A stretch of 64,000 bases of DNA from Helcococcus kunzii ATCC 51366. Lineage in GTDB: Bacteria > Bacillota > Clostridia > Tissierellales > Peptoniphilaceae. The notes beneath the pieces are model-generated. The model was not told the DNA's origin. It saw only the letters and a list, made by a program, of their open reading frames with translations, and searched no databases. Position 1 is the first letter of the stretch. Each line of letters opens with the position of its first letter. Position numbers and translations under genes: made by a program. This document shows, one piece after another, positions 55,287 through 64,000 of the stretch. Location: NCBI RefSeq assembly GCF_000245755.1, contig NZ_JH601088.1:21829-85828 (forward strand). Reading direction: 5' to 3'.

Positions 55287-56505
55287 ATGACATACAATAC
55301 TTTATCTGTGTTTAATTCTAACCTAAATCATTGAGAAATTCATTTAAAAATGGAGTTTAATCTAGATAATGTTGTTGAAAATGATTTAAAGCTCTTGGTT
55401 TTGCAAAAATTTGTTGAGGAGATGGTCTTAAGTTTCATAGTAGATGCATACTCCGTTAAGGAGGGCATTAGTTGATCCAAATACTATGTTTAAGATTTTA
55501 ATCTACTGTTACTCAGAAGAAGTTAGAATTTCTAGAGAAATAGAGAAAATATGTAAATATGACTTAAGAATTTTGTATCTTATTGAAGGGAAAAAATCAC
55601 CGGATCATTCGACAATAAATAGATTTTGAAATAAATTAGCACTTTTCGTTGAGAAAATACTTTATTTAAATAATCAGTATTTGTTAGAAAATGACTTTCT
55701 AGATGCTTCAAGCATATACATTGAAGGTGCTAAAATTGAAGTCAATGCCAATAAATATACTTTTGTTTGAAAATAATCAGTCATAAAATTTAAGAATAAC
55801 TTACTTGAAAAGATAGTTAAATATTTTGAACATTATTATTGATTTTTCGGATGAAAAGTCAATAATAATGGCATTAAAAGAGGAAAAACAAGAGCTTAGG
55901 GACATTATCAAATCTCAAAAAATTTAATTTGTTTTTGTTGAAGGGAAGAGAAAATCCAAAAAGATTATGAATTTGTAGAATATTCAATAAATAAAATAGA
56001 AGAATACAATAAAGAGACAGACAGTTACGAAAGTAAAGATGGTGATTTTTTTGTAAGAATAAAAGCTAAAAAAAGAGTAAAGAAAAGCGGCTATATTTCA
56101 ACATCTAAAGTATACAAATGTTTTGATTGTGACAAAGATGGATTTAAGAAAAAATCTCTATATTTTACAGAAATATTTGAGAAATACAGGTTAAATTCTT
56201 TAGAAAACATAATTTTATAAGAAGGTATAAATGAGAGGATAAACAGGTCTATACAAGCTGAAGGTGCGTTTTCGAAATTAAAAGAAGCCTTGGTTTACAA
56301 AAGGTTTAATCATAAAGGATTAACAAATGTAGTAATCGAGATAAATATAATGGCAATAGCTATGAATCTAAACACCTTAACAAATAAAATATTTAATAAA
56401 GATTATGCTCCAACAAGATATCAAATATCGGAAAATAATAGCGTAAATTCAGAAAAAACATTAAAGAACATATCTTCATTTCTTGCACTCATTTTTCCAT
56501 TGTAG
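55287..56505 (+). pseudogene. IS1182-family transposase, multiply broken
   Basis: From the ATG at 55287 the frame carries stops at 55332 (TGA) and after VKEGIS (TGA). A frameshift near 55475 leads to ALVDPNTMFKILIY and PDHSTINRF. Then come TGA after NRF, TGA at the Trp position of KYTFVWK and TAA two codons later. Recognisable IS1182 stretches include IYIEGAKIEVNANKYTF and, near the end, RINRSIQAEGAFSKLKE. The DDE-type active site is therefore present only in fragments. It is certainly inactive; mutations include TGG to TGA, so this is decay and not a changed code. Confidence 0.88.
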
Positions 56506-56687
56506 TCTAAAAAATCAAAAATTTTTTATAATCTAAAATCTTAATCTAACTAAGTAATATCAATATCTACAGAAAAAAAGAAAAAGGACTATTACATAGT
56601 GATTTTTATGTCATTATACGACAGTCCCATATTTTTATTTTAATTTTTTTTATTTTATCACTTTAAATTTAGATTATTTGTTTTACA

Positions 56688-56720
56688 TTTCATAAAGATT
56701 TCATAAATATCTCGTAATAT
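56688..56720 (+). promoter_or_regulatory. Direct repeats and -10 before the ABC/two-component island
   Basis: TTTCATAAA occurs at 56688-56696 and 56699-56707, exactly 11 bp apart, the spacing used by OmpR-type response regulators. TAATAT at 56715-56720 is a likely -10. The regulator encoded at 61764 is a candidate to bind here. Confidence 0.5.
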
Positions 56721-56806
56721 AAAACTTGTAAATAGAGAATGTAAAAAATTAAAGCCTTTATTTAATTATATTTGGTTTAATGAAGTAAAAAAGGGGGAGA
56801 GAAAAT

Positions 56807-58081
56807 ATGATAAATAATGCTATAGCATATATAACAAGAAAAAAAAATAGAACCTTTATTGTGTTTATTATATTAACTATGGTTCTTTCATGTCTATACT
56901 CATGTTTAAGTGTAATAAAATCAAGTGATGGTTTAGAAAAATCTCTATATAAGTCTTCAAATTCATCATTATCTATAACAAAAAAAGATAATAGTTATTT
57001 TAATATAAAAGAATTTAAGGATATAAAAAAATTTAAAGAAATTGAAGAGATTATTTATTATTATACTGGATTAGCAAGGCCTAAAAAAACTAAAGTTGTA
57101 GAAGGTAAGCAAAGGATTGAAATGGACAATTTGTCAAATAATCTGAAAAACATTGTTTCAATAGAGTCTACAAGTAATACAAATAAAAATACTCTTTTTA
57201 CTAGTGGTGTTTTTATACTTAAGGAAGGAAAACATATAAATAAAAATGATAGAAATAAGATTCTTATCCATGAAGAATATGCGAAAAAAAATGGCTTAAA
57301 ATTAAAAGATAAGATTCATTTAGAATTATTTCAAACTGATAATTCAAGTAGTGGAAAACAATCTGAATTTGAGATTGTTGGGATTTTCTCAGGCAAAAAG
57401 CAAGAAACATATACAGGGTTATCATCTGATTTTTCAGAAAATATGATGTTTACAGATTATGAATCGACTCAAAAAGCTCTAGGCAAAGAAAATGATAATA
57501 TTTCTAATAAGATTGTTATTTATTCAAATAGTCCTGAATCAGCGAAAGAAACTTTAACAAAATTAAAAGAATTGAATTTTGATTGGTCTAAATACGATCT
57601 TGAAAAAGATAGTAAAGCTTTCGATGAAACTTTAGAGTCCTTAGGAGGTATTAAAAAAATTATCAAAATGATGACGTATTTAATAATGCTAGGAGGAATT
57701 ATTGTATTGTCATTGATATTGATTTTATGGTTAAGAGAGAGAATATATGAAATAGGAATATTATTATCCATAGGGATAAAAAAAATTAACATCATACTTC
57801 AATTTATTATTGAATTAATATTTATTTCTATACCGAGCATATTATTTTCTGTTTTCATTGGTAACTTTTTAGTTAAACAAATAATGAGTGGGTTTTTAAG
57901 CTCGAACAATATAGAAGCATTTACAAATAATTTGTTCAACAATGAAAAAGTTTCAGAAAATATAATAATATTTGCTCAAAGTTATGGAATATTAATTAGT
58001 ATTATTATAATATCAGTTATTATTGCATCTGCAATGATTTTAGTAAAGAAACCAAAAGAAATATTATCAAAGATTAGTTAG
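56807..58081 (+). CDS. FtsX/MacB-type ABC transporter permease 1
   Basis: 424 residues. One membrane span near the N terminus (about 18-38), a large extracellular domain (about 40-280) and three C-terminal spans, the layout of FtsX-type permeases that move or sense peptides and lipids (MacB, BceB relatives). LREVRIYEIGILLSIGIKK-like sequence (here LRERIYEIGILLSIGIKK) is the cytoplasmic loop contacting the ATPase. GGGGGAGAG precedes the ATG. Very AT-rich. The ATPase gene follows after nine bases. Confidence 0.88.
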   Translation: MINNAIAYITRKKNRTFIVFIILTMVLSCLYSCLSVIKSSDGLEKSLYKSSNSSLSITKKDNSYFNIKEFKDIKKFKEIEEIIYYYTGLARPKKTKVVEGKQRIEMDNLSNNLKNIVSIESTSNTNKNTLFTSGVFILKEGKHINKNDRNKILIHEEYAKKNGLKLKDKIHLELFQTDNSSSGKQSEFEIVGIFSGKKQETYTGLSSDFSENMMFTDYESTQKALGKENDNISNKIVIYSNSPESAKETLTKLKELNFDWSKYDLEKDSKAFDETLESLGGIKKIIKMMTYLIMLGGIIVLSLILILWLRERIYEIGILLSIGIKKINIILQFIIELIFISIPSILFSVFIGNFLVKQIMSGFLSSNNIEAFTNNLFNNEKVSENIIIFAQSYGILISIIIISVIIASAMILVKKPKEILSKIS

Positions 58082-58090
58082 GAGAGTAAA

Positions 58091-58738
58091 ATGGAAATGT
58101 TAGAAATGAAAAATGTAACTTATAGTTATTCAAGTTCTAAGGAAAAAATATTATCAAATATAAATCAAAAATTTGAATTAGGAAAATTTTATGCGATTAT
58201 TGGTAAATCTGGAACAGGTAAGTCGACTTTATTATCACTATTAGCTGGATTGGATAAACCTAATAGTGGCCAAATATTATTTAATAAAGAAGACATACAA
58301 AAGAAAGGATATAGTAATCATAGAAAAAATAATATATCTTTAGTATTTCAAAATTATAATTTAATTGACTACTTATCACCACTTGAAAATATTAGATTAG
58401 TAAATAAAAATGCTCCAGAAACAATTTTATTTGAACTAGGTTTGGATAACAGTCAAACAAAAAGAAATGTAATGAAATTATCAGGAGGACAACAACAAAG
58501 AGTAGCTATAGCTAGGGCGTTAGTTTCAGAAGCTCCAATAATTTTAGCTGATGAGCCAACGGGTAATTTAGATAGTAGTACAGCGGGTGAAATAATAGAT
58601 ATATTAAATAAATTGGCTAAAGAAAGAAATAAATGTGTAATTGTTGTAACACATAGTAAAGAAGTTGCTGAAGCTGCGGATATCATTTTAGAATTAAGTG
58701 GTAAAAAATTAAAGATGATAAATAATAAACTTAATTAG
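58091..58738 (+). CDS. ABC transporter ATP-binding protein (MacB/LolD type)
   Basis: 215 residues. Walker A is GKSGTGKST, Q-loop LVFQNYNLID, signature LSGGQQQRVAIARAL, Walker B IILADEPTGNLD and H-loop VVTHSKE. It is of the short MacB/LolD/BceA class, which pairs with FtsX-type permeases. It sits between two permease genes, so it likely powers a heterodimer of permeases 1 and 2. GGAG precedes the ATG. Confidence 0.93.
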   Translation: MEMLEMKNVTYSYSSSKEKILSNINQKFELGKFYAIIGKSGTGKSTLLSLLAGLDKPNSGQILFNKEDIQKKGYSNHRKNNISLVFQNYNLIDYLSPLENIRLVNKNAPETILFELGLDNSQTKRNVMKLSGGQQQRVAIARALVSEAPIILADEPTGNLDSSTAGEIIDILNKLAKERNKCVIVVTHSKEVAEAADIILELSGKKLKMINNKLN

Positions 58739-58748
58739 GAGGTTAATT

Positions 58749-60125
58749 ATGTTAAGAAATGCTTTTGCTTATGTAACAAGAAAAGGATTAAAATCAGCTA
58801 TAATATTATTAGTAATATTAGCTATGTCATCGTTGAGTTTAATCAGTTTGTCTATAAAAGATGCTACAAATAAGGCTTCTGAAGAAACTTTTGGTAATAT
58901 AACAAATAGTTTCTCTATGGAAATAAATAGACAAGTGAACCCAGGGACTCCAAGAGGAGGAGGTAATGTAAAAGGGCAAGATATAAAAAAAATTGCTGAA
59001 AGCAAGGAGATAGATAATTATGTTAAAAGAATAAATAGTGTGGCAGACTTAGTTAATCATGACATTATAGAGACCCAAGAAACTCTTGCAAATCAATCTC
59101 CAGAAAGAGCACAGAACTTTAAGAGAACAGTTATGTTGACTGGAGTTAATGATTCATCAAAAGAAACTAAATTTGTTTCAGGAGCTTATAAGTTAGTTGA
59201 GGGTAAACATTTAGAAAATGAAGACAAAAATAAGGTGTTGTTACATAAGGATTTAGCGGATAAAAATAAATTAAAAGTTGGTGATAAGCTAAAACTTAAA
59301 TCTAATTTATTTGATGCGGATAATGAAAAAAGAGCAGATGAAACAGTAGAAGTCGAAATAAAAGGACTTTTTGATGGCCATAATAATGGTGGCGTAAGTG
59401 CAGCTCAAGAACTTTATGAAAACACATTAATTACTGATATACATACTGCTGCTAAAGTATATGGAAACTCAGAAGATACTGCAGTATATCAAGATGCAAC
59501 ATTTTTTGTTAAAGGAAATAAAAAATTAGATAATGTTATAAATGATCTTCAAAAACTTGATATTGATTGGAGAGAGTATAATTTAATAAAAAGCTCATCA
59601 AATTATCCTGCTTTACAACAATCTATTTCAGGGATATATTCTATAGCTAATAAATTATTTGCTGGATCATTGATATTCGCTGGAGTTGTTGTTTCTTTAT
59701 TACTATTTTTATGGATGAATGCAAGGAAAAAAGAAATTGCAGTATTGCTTTCAATAGGTATGTCCAAAATTAACATTTTTGGTCAGTTTGTAATAGAATT
59801 AATACTGATATCAATTCCTGCTTATATTGGATCTTACTTTTTAGCAACATATACTGGAAAAATACTAGGAAACAATATTCTTAGCAAGGTTACTGGTGAA
59901 ATAGCAAAACAAATTGCAAAACAATCATCTTCTAGTCAACTTGGAGGAGGAGCAGAGGTTGATGGATTTAATAAGACTTTAACAAGTTTAGACGTTAATA
60001 TAGAACCAAAATCGCTTATATATGTGATTTTATTTATGACATTGATATTAATAATTTCGTTAATAATATCATCATCAAAGAATTTAAGAAAAAATCCTAA
60101 AGAATTATTAATAGATACAAAATAG
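58749..60125 (+). CDS. FtsX/MacB-type ABC transporter permease 2
   Basis: 458 residues, same layout as permease 1: N-terminal span (about 17-38), extracellular domain and three C-terminal spans, with loop NARKKEIAVLLSIGMSK. Both extracellular parts share GVN/STS...FVSGAYKLVEGKH- or FTSGVFILKEGKH-like stretches, so the two permeases are paralogues. A Ser/Gln/Gly-rich loop (SSSSQLGGGAEVDG) lies between the last spans. AGGAGG precedes the ATG, ten bases after the ATPase gene. Confidence 0.88.
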   Translation: MLRNAFAYVTRKGLKSAIILLVILAMSSLSLISLSIKDATNKASEETFGNITNSFSMEINRQVNPGTPRGGGNVKGQDIKKIAESKEIDNYVKRINSVADLVNHDIIETQETLANQSPERAQNFKRTVMLTGVNDSSKETKFVSGAYKLVEGKHLENEDKNKVLLHKDLADKNKLKVGDKLKLKSNLFDADNEKRADETVEVEIKGLFDGHNNGGVSAAQELYENTLITDIHTAAKVYGNSEDTAVYQDATFFVKGNKKLDNVINDLQKLDIDWREYNLIKSSSNYPALQQSISGIYSIANKLFAGSLIFAGVVVSLLLFLWMNARKKEIAVLLSIGMSKINIFGQFVIELILISIPAYIGSYFLATYTGKILGNNILSKVTGEIAKQIAKQSSSSQLGGGAEVDGFNKTLTSLDVNIEPKSLIYVILFMTLILIISLIISSSKNLRKNPKELLIDTK

Positions 60126-60172
60126 ACATTATAATTTTGTTGTATTTTATAGATTTGATAACAAGAGGTTTT

Positions 60173-60736
60173 ATGAAAAAAATAATAATTGGATTATTAT
60201 CATTAGTTTTAATATTCAATTTAATAGGTTGTATGAATAAAACAGATAATAAAAAAATGGATAAAAAAAAGAATAAAAATCAAACTGAACAAATTAAAGA
60301 TAAGGATAAAGACCATAATAACCTAGAAAAAAAATATAAAAAAATGTCTGATATGTTAAAAGATATAATAAAAGGTGTAAACGTACCATCTTCCGAAACT
60401 TTTGATTTAGATAAAGATAATTTTGAAGATTATAGCTTTATAGCATGGCAAGATTCGCTAAAAGCTGCTGTATCAGAAGGGCAAATATCTACTTCTGCGC
60501 ATTCTATTGTGTTATTAAAATCGAAAAAAAATGAAACTGAAAAAATATCTAAAGAAATATCTAAAAAAGCTGACTTAAAGAAATGGGTATGCGTAGAGGC
60601 GGAAGTAGGAAAAGTACTTTATACAAATGAGTATGTCATATTGATAATGACAAATAAAGAGTCTTTTGAAGGATTAAAAAATAACTTTGAAAAGATAATG
60701 GGAAATCAAAAAATAAATACAATAAATATTAAATAA
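60173..60736 (+). CDS. Lipoprotein, possibly DUF4358
   Basis: 187 residues from the ATG at 60173 (AGAGGT upstream). Lipobox LIGC, then a Lys/Asp-rich spacer, then a domain (about 85-185). This has HSIVLLKSKKNETEKISKEI, WVCVEAEVGKVLYTNEYVIL and ESFEGLKNNFEKI, a pattern like DUF4358 proteins of clostridia. Function unknown. It follows the transporter genes closely and may be an accessory substrate-binding or sensing lipoprotein of that system. Confidence 0.65.
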   Translation: MKKIIIGLLSLVLIFNLIGCMNKTDNKKMDKKKNKNQTEQIKDKDKDHNNLEKKYKKMSDMLKDIIKGVNVPSSETFDLDKDNFEDYSFIAWQDSLKAAVSEGQISTSAHSIVLLKSKKNETEKISKEISKKADLKKWVCVEAEVGKVLYTNEYVILIMTNKESFEGLKNNFEKIMGNQKINTINIK

Positions 60737-60761
60737 TCTAGGAAGTGAGTTTATAATTCTT

Positions 60762-61742
60762 ATGAGTTTAAAAAAATCAAGGCTGTCAATCATGGGGTTG
60801 GCAGCTATATTAATTCTATTATATCATATTTATCCTGTGTCAAATACTAGTATGTTTTATAATATAGAAAAATATATTATAAAAAACTCTCAGTTAGGAG
60901 TAGATATGTTTTTTTTCTGTTCGGCTTATATGTATAAATTTTCTGATAAAACTAATTATAAAAAATTTATAATTAAAAAAGTTATAAAGATATATCCTAT
61001 TTTTGTTATATCAACTTTTATATATTTTCTTATGGGAAGTATAGGTATAAAACAAACATTAATGACGATAATAGGAATAGATTTTTTTCTAAAATGGGGA
61101 GGATCATTTCTATGGTTTATACCAGCAATATTAATTTTGTATAGTTTATTACTTATTTACGAAAAATTATCTACTAAATATGATAAAAGAAAAGTCTTGT
61201 TTGTAATTATATTTATATTTTTATTGTTTATAATTTTATCATATAAGTATAGTGTCAATAAATCAATTAATATATTTTTGTTTAGATTTCCTATTATTAT
61301 TTTAGGTTTTTTATTATCAAATTATGAAGGTAGGTTTATATATAGAAAAAAAGGGATTTATAGTATATTATTATTGATAATAGGAAGTATAGTTAATTAT
61401 ATATATTTTTTTAAGATAAAATATAATTATATTTTTGTGGAGTCTTTTTATATATTATCATTACCTTTAGTCCTTGGCTGTATTTTATTTTTAGACTTTA
61501 TACAAGGTTCAATTAATTTAAAAAAACTACGAGTATTCGGAAAAATAAGTTTAGAATTATATTGTGTTCAAATGATTATAGGTTTTATGTTATTTGAAAA
61601 ACTAATTAATTTTACTCAAAATAGAATTATTTCCTTTTTGTGTGATTTTATAATTATATTTATTATATCTTGGTTGTATGAAAAAATTATAAGATTAATT
61701 TCAATAAAATTAAGTACAATTTTAGCTATCTATTATAAATAA
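60762..61742 (+). CDS. Acyltransferase-3 family membrane protein
   Basis: 326 residues with about ten hydrophobic segments. The N terminus has LLYHIYP, with the His expected to be catalytic in OafA-type O-acyltransferases, and QLGVDMFFFCSAYMY, the typical second segment. These proteins add acetyl or other acyl groups to surface sugars, lipids or peptides. The nearest good ribosome site (AGGAAGTGAG) is unusually far from the ATG (about 15 bases), so the start is uncertain. Extremely AT-rich. Confidence 0.82.
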   Translation: MSLKKSRLSIMGLAAILILLYHIYPVSNTSMFYNIEKYIIKNSQLGVDMFFFCSAYMYKFSDKTNYKKFIIKKVIKIYPIFVISTFIYFLMGSIGIKQTLMTIIGIDFFLKWGGSFLWFIPAILILYSLLLIYEKLSTKYDKRKVLFVIIFIFLLFIILSYKYSVNKSINIFLFRFPIIILGFLLSNYEGRFIYRKKGIYSILLLIIGSIVNYIYFFKIKYNYIFVESFYILSLPLVLGCILFLDFIQGSINLKKLRVFGKISLELYCVQMIIGFMLFEKLINFTQNRIISFLCDFIIIFIISWLYEKIIRLISIKLSTILAIYYK

Positions 61743-61763
61743 GTTTCCATTTAAGGGGGTGGC

Positions 61764-62417
61764 ATGAAGATATTTATTGTTGAAGATGATAAAAATATAA
61801 GAGAGGGTATAAGCGAGTATTTAAAAGAATTTGGCTATGATATTATAGACGCAAAAGATGGAAGAGAGGCGTTAGAGAAATTTAATAGTGATATTAATCT
61901 TGTTATTTTAGATATTCAAATCCCATATATGAACGGATTAGAAGTATTAAAAGTAATAAGAAAGAAGAGTAATTTGCCTGTTTTGATTTTGACAGCTTTT
62001 AATGATGAATCATATAAAATTGAAGCTTTTACTAATTTTGCAGATGGATACATAGAGAAACCATTTTCATTAGAGGTATTAAAAGCTAGAGTTGAATCTT
62101 TGATTAAAAAGAATTACCAAGTTTGTGATATTTTTGAGTATAACAATATTGAAGTTAATTTTAAAAGTTATACTGCAAAGGTTGATGGAAAGAAAGTGAA
62201 TGTAAATGCAAAAGAATTAGAAATATTAAAATGTTTGTTAGATAATGAAGGTCAAGTTTTAACAAGGATGCAAATTATTGATGATGTTTGGAAAGAAAGT
62301 GAAGAAATTCCATTTGATCGTGTAATAGATGTATATATTAAAGAACTAAGAAAAAAATTAAATTTAGATTGTATAATTACTGTTAGAAATGTAGGCTATA
62401 TGTTGGAGAGAAAATGA
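61764..62417 (+). CDS. OmpR-family response regulator
   Basis: 217 residues. The receiver domain (1-115) has the acidic pair in VEDDKN, phospho-Asp in LVILDIQIPYMNG (near 50), Thr in LILTAF and Lys in YIEKPF. The C-terminal winged helix (about 125-217) has VNAKELEILKCLLDNEGQVL and RVIDVYIKELRKKL. AGGGGG precedes the ATG. Overlaps the kinase gene by four bases (ATGA). Likely regulates the transporter operon. Confidence 0.93.
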   Translation: MKIFIVEDDKNIREGISEYLKEFGYDIIDAKDGREALEKFNSDINLVILDIQIPYMNGLEVLKVIRKKSNLPVLILTAFNDESYKIEAFTNFADGYIEKPFSLEVLKARVESLIKKNYQVCDIFEYNNIEVNFKSYTAKVDGKKVNVNAKELEILKCLLDNEGQVLTRMQIIDDVWKESEEIPFDRVIDVYIKELRKKLNLDCIITVRNVGYMLERK

Positions 62418-63742
62418 AAAATTTAAAGATATTTCCTAAGATGTTTATTCAGATTTTTTTTGTACTTATGCTAGTGATAGTATTAATTCATTCATTGGTT
62501 TTTTTCGTGTTTCCAAAAGTATATTTAGAAGATAGAAAGCAAGAAATATCTAAAAAAGCTAGCCAAATATCTAGTAATATGAATGGAAAAGAAATAAAAT
62601 ATATTGAAGAATATTTAGAATTATATTCTAAAAGTAGTGAAATAAAGGCTTTTATAAAAGGAAAAAACAATAATAATGAACTAAGATTAGGAAAGGAGTT
62701 AAATGTTGATATAGAAAGTGAAAACAATTCTTTAATTATTGAGGATAGGATTGTCAAAATAAAGTCTGGAGAGAATATACTTTTACAATTTGTTTCTACT
62801 GCTGATATGCAAAAAGATGCAAAGGAATTAACTTTTAAGTTTTTTCCTTTTTCACTGATGATATCATTTTTATTTTCTATAATTGTTTCATTAGTATATG
62901 CGAAATTTATTAAAAATAATATACAAGACATAAAAAATATAACAGATAAAATGATGCTATTAGATAAAGATGTACAATTAAAAGTGAATTCAAAAAATGA
63001 AATTGATGAATTAAAAGCTCAGATTAATGATCTATATTTTACTTTATTAAAATCTATTTCGGACTTAGATTCAAAAAATAAGAAAATATTAAAATTAGAA
63101 AAGAGAAAATATGATTTTTTTAAGGGTGCTTCTCATGAATTGAAAACTCCACTATCAAGTTTGAAAATTATATTAGAAAATATGAAATATAATATTGGTA
63201 AATATAAGAATAGGGATATATATATATCAGATTGTATTGATATTGTTGATGAACTTTCACAACGTGTTTCTCAAATATTATCGGTGTCTTCCATAGAGAC
63301 ATTTAAAAATGATGAAGAGATTTTAAATATAAACAGCGTATTAGAAGGTATAATTAAAAAATATCAATTATTAGCATCTAAAAAAAATATAAAAATTAAT
63401 AATTATATATTAAATGAAAATATGTATATTGGTAAAAGTTCTTTAAAAATTATTATATCAAATTTGATTAGTAATGCCGTCAAATATACTGATGATAATG
63501 GAGTTATTGATATTGAAATTCAGAACGGGTGGCTTTGTTTTAAAAATACATTTAATGATAAGAGAAAATTGGATTTAGATAGAATATTTCAAGTAGATTT
63601 TAATTTGAATAAAGAAGATAGTAATGGTTTAGGACTATATATTGTCAAAAATATATTAAATAATTACAATATAGGATACAAAGTAAAACATGACGAAGAT
63701 AAATTTGTATTTATGATTGAGATATTAGACATTGAAGGTTAA
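62414..63742 (+). CDS. Sensor histidine kinase
   Basis: 442 residues. Two membrane spans (about 10-32 and 140-165) enclose an external sensor of about 110 residues, followed by a HAMP-like segment. The phospho-acceptor is in FFKGASHELKTPLSSL (His near 240). The ATPase domain has NLISNAVKYTDDNG (N box) and DSNGLGLYIVKNIL (G2 box). The external domain is mid-sized, so direct ligand sensing is possible. The kinase partner is the overlapping response regulator. Confidence 0.92.
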   Translation: MKNLKIFPKMFIQIFFVLMLVIVLIHSLVFFVFPKVYLEDRKQEISKKASQISSNMNGKEIKYIEEYLELYSKSSEIKAFIKGKNNNNELRLGKELNVDIESENNSLIIEDRIVKIKSGENILLQFVSTADMQKDAKELTFKFFPFSLMISFLFSIIVSLVYAKFIKNNIQDIKNITDKMMLLDKDVQLKVNSKNEIDELKAQINDLYFTLLKSISDLDSKNKKILKLEKRKYDFFKGASHELKTPLSSLKIILENMKYNIGKYKNRDIYISDCIDIVDELSQRVSQILSVSSIETFKNDEEILNINSVLEGIIKKYQLLASKKNIKINNYILNENMYIGKSSLKIIISNLISNAVKYTDDNGVIDIEIQNGWLCFKNTFNDKRKLDLDRIFQVDFNLNKEDSNGLGLYIVKNILNNYNIGYKVKHDEDKFVFMIEILDIEG

Positions 63743-63758
63743 AAAATAGGAGAAAATA

Positions 63759-64000
63759 ATGTATATATTAGAATTAAATCAAGATGGTGTAGGAACTGAA
63801 ATAGGATTATTTAATAGTATCAAACAAGGTGTAAAATTTATTTCTCAACTGGAAGGATATAGAGTAGAAAAAAAGAATGGTATTATATATGAATATATTA
63901 TTCCAAAACAAATACCTAATTATATAGAATTAAAGTATAATAATCATATTATTCCATTTACAAGATATATGTTCCATACAGATTCAAATATATACTTATT
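63759..64000 (+). CDS. Partial gene of unknown function, cut by the window end
   Basis: Opens at ATG 63759 behind AGGAGA, 17 bases after the kinase stop, and runs off the window with no stop. The visible 80 residues (starting MYILELNQDGVGTEIGLF) are Ile/Tyr/Asn-rich, without signal peptide or membrane span, and contain strands separated by polar turns. No family recognised. Position suggests it belongs to the same transcript as the two-component genes. Confidence 0.6.
   Translation, partial: MYILELNQDGVGTEIGLFNSIKQGVKFISQLEGYRVEKKNGIIYEYIIPKQIPNYIELKYNNHIIPFTRYMFHTDSNIYL

Larger units (their letters stand above)
55181..56630. mobile_element. Degenerate IS1182-type insertion sequence
   Basis: Ends ATGGGGCTGTTGCAAAAT (from 55181) and its imperfect inverted copy, reading inward ATGGGACTGTCGTATAAT (ending 56630). 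The about 1.45-kb length and the transposase remnant fit the IS1182 family. Flanks are T/A-rich (TTTTTT on the left, ATTTTTATTT on the right), so a target duplication cannot be read with confidence. Confidence 0.82.

Noticed and set aside
55287..56505. TGA read as Trp (changed genetic code)
   Set aside because: One transposase TGA is at a conserved Trp, but others are at non-Trp positions, TAA stops and a frameshift are also present, and functional genes here end in TGA.

Overview
The window is AT-rich DNA from a low-GC Firmicute. Gene content fits the Gram-positive anaerobic cocci (Peptoniphilaceae), most like Finegoldia magna. Pointers are sortase-type pilins, a urocanate/fumarate-reductase-like lipoprotein with an ApbE flavinyl transferase, two c-di-AMP receptor homologues, strong AGGAGG ribosome sites and a TGA-as-stop code. 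The species call is inference from gene content; no rRNA or tRNA lies in the window.

Layout. 1-2.0 kb: G/T-rich block, a 53-bp-period dyad array and a broken Fic gene. 2.0-6.3 kb: uppP, a membrane-anchored unknown, an MscS channel, a DUF951 protein and two tandem paralogous lipoproteins. 7.0-9.4 kb (minus): pncB and a PfkB-like sugar kinase lacking its GAGD motif. 9.5-14.0 kb: housekeeping run (SpoU methylase, HAD phosphatase, CDF transporter, Sua5, rpiB, upp). 14.4-23.8 kb: pilus locus with a 2045-residue adhesin, backbone pilin and a third pilin, but no sortase. 24.0-29.8 kb: alpha-glucoside PTS, GH4 6-phospho-alpha-glucosidase, a small membrane protein, two RpiR-type regulators, nitroreductase. 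30.8-35.8 kb (minus): flavin reductase lipoprotein and M16C peptidase. 35.9-37.9 kb: TIM-barrel-like protein and rpsF-ssb-rpsR with a candidate S6:S18 leader. 38.7-41.3 kb: dnaX-ebfC-recR, with a frameshift signal in dnaX. 41.4-43.8 kb: repeated acidic lipoprotein and apbE. 43.9-46.2 kb: CBS protein and cell-wall amidase, divergent. 46.9-51.0 kb: htpG and a glycogen branching enzyme. 51.2-55.1 kb: tmk-darA-holB-membrane protein-rsmI. 55.2-56.6 kb: dead IS1182-type element. 56.8-64 kb: very AT-rich island with two FtsX-type permeases, an ABC ATPase, lipoprotein, acyltransferase, response regulator, histidine kinase and a cut-off gene.

The most unusual content is non-coding. Five long intergenic regions (about 0.2, 6.4, 30.0, 38.0 and 46.4 kb) carry arrays of imperfect palindromes, most about 35 bp long, repeating mostly every 50-53 bp, close to five turns of B-DNA. 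At least six unrelated arm sequences share this geometry. Two families occur at two loci in mirrored order and a third also recurs. Each array has a G-rich block at one end when read in one orientation, so the loci look like polar elements. I know of no named element with this description.

Other sites worth noting are a WalR-like box before the amidase, a CIRCE-like dyad before htpG, a CsoR-operator-like dyad inside the promoter of the acidic lipoprotein, and 11-bp-spaced direct repeats before the ABC/two-component island.
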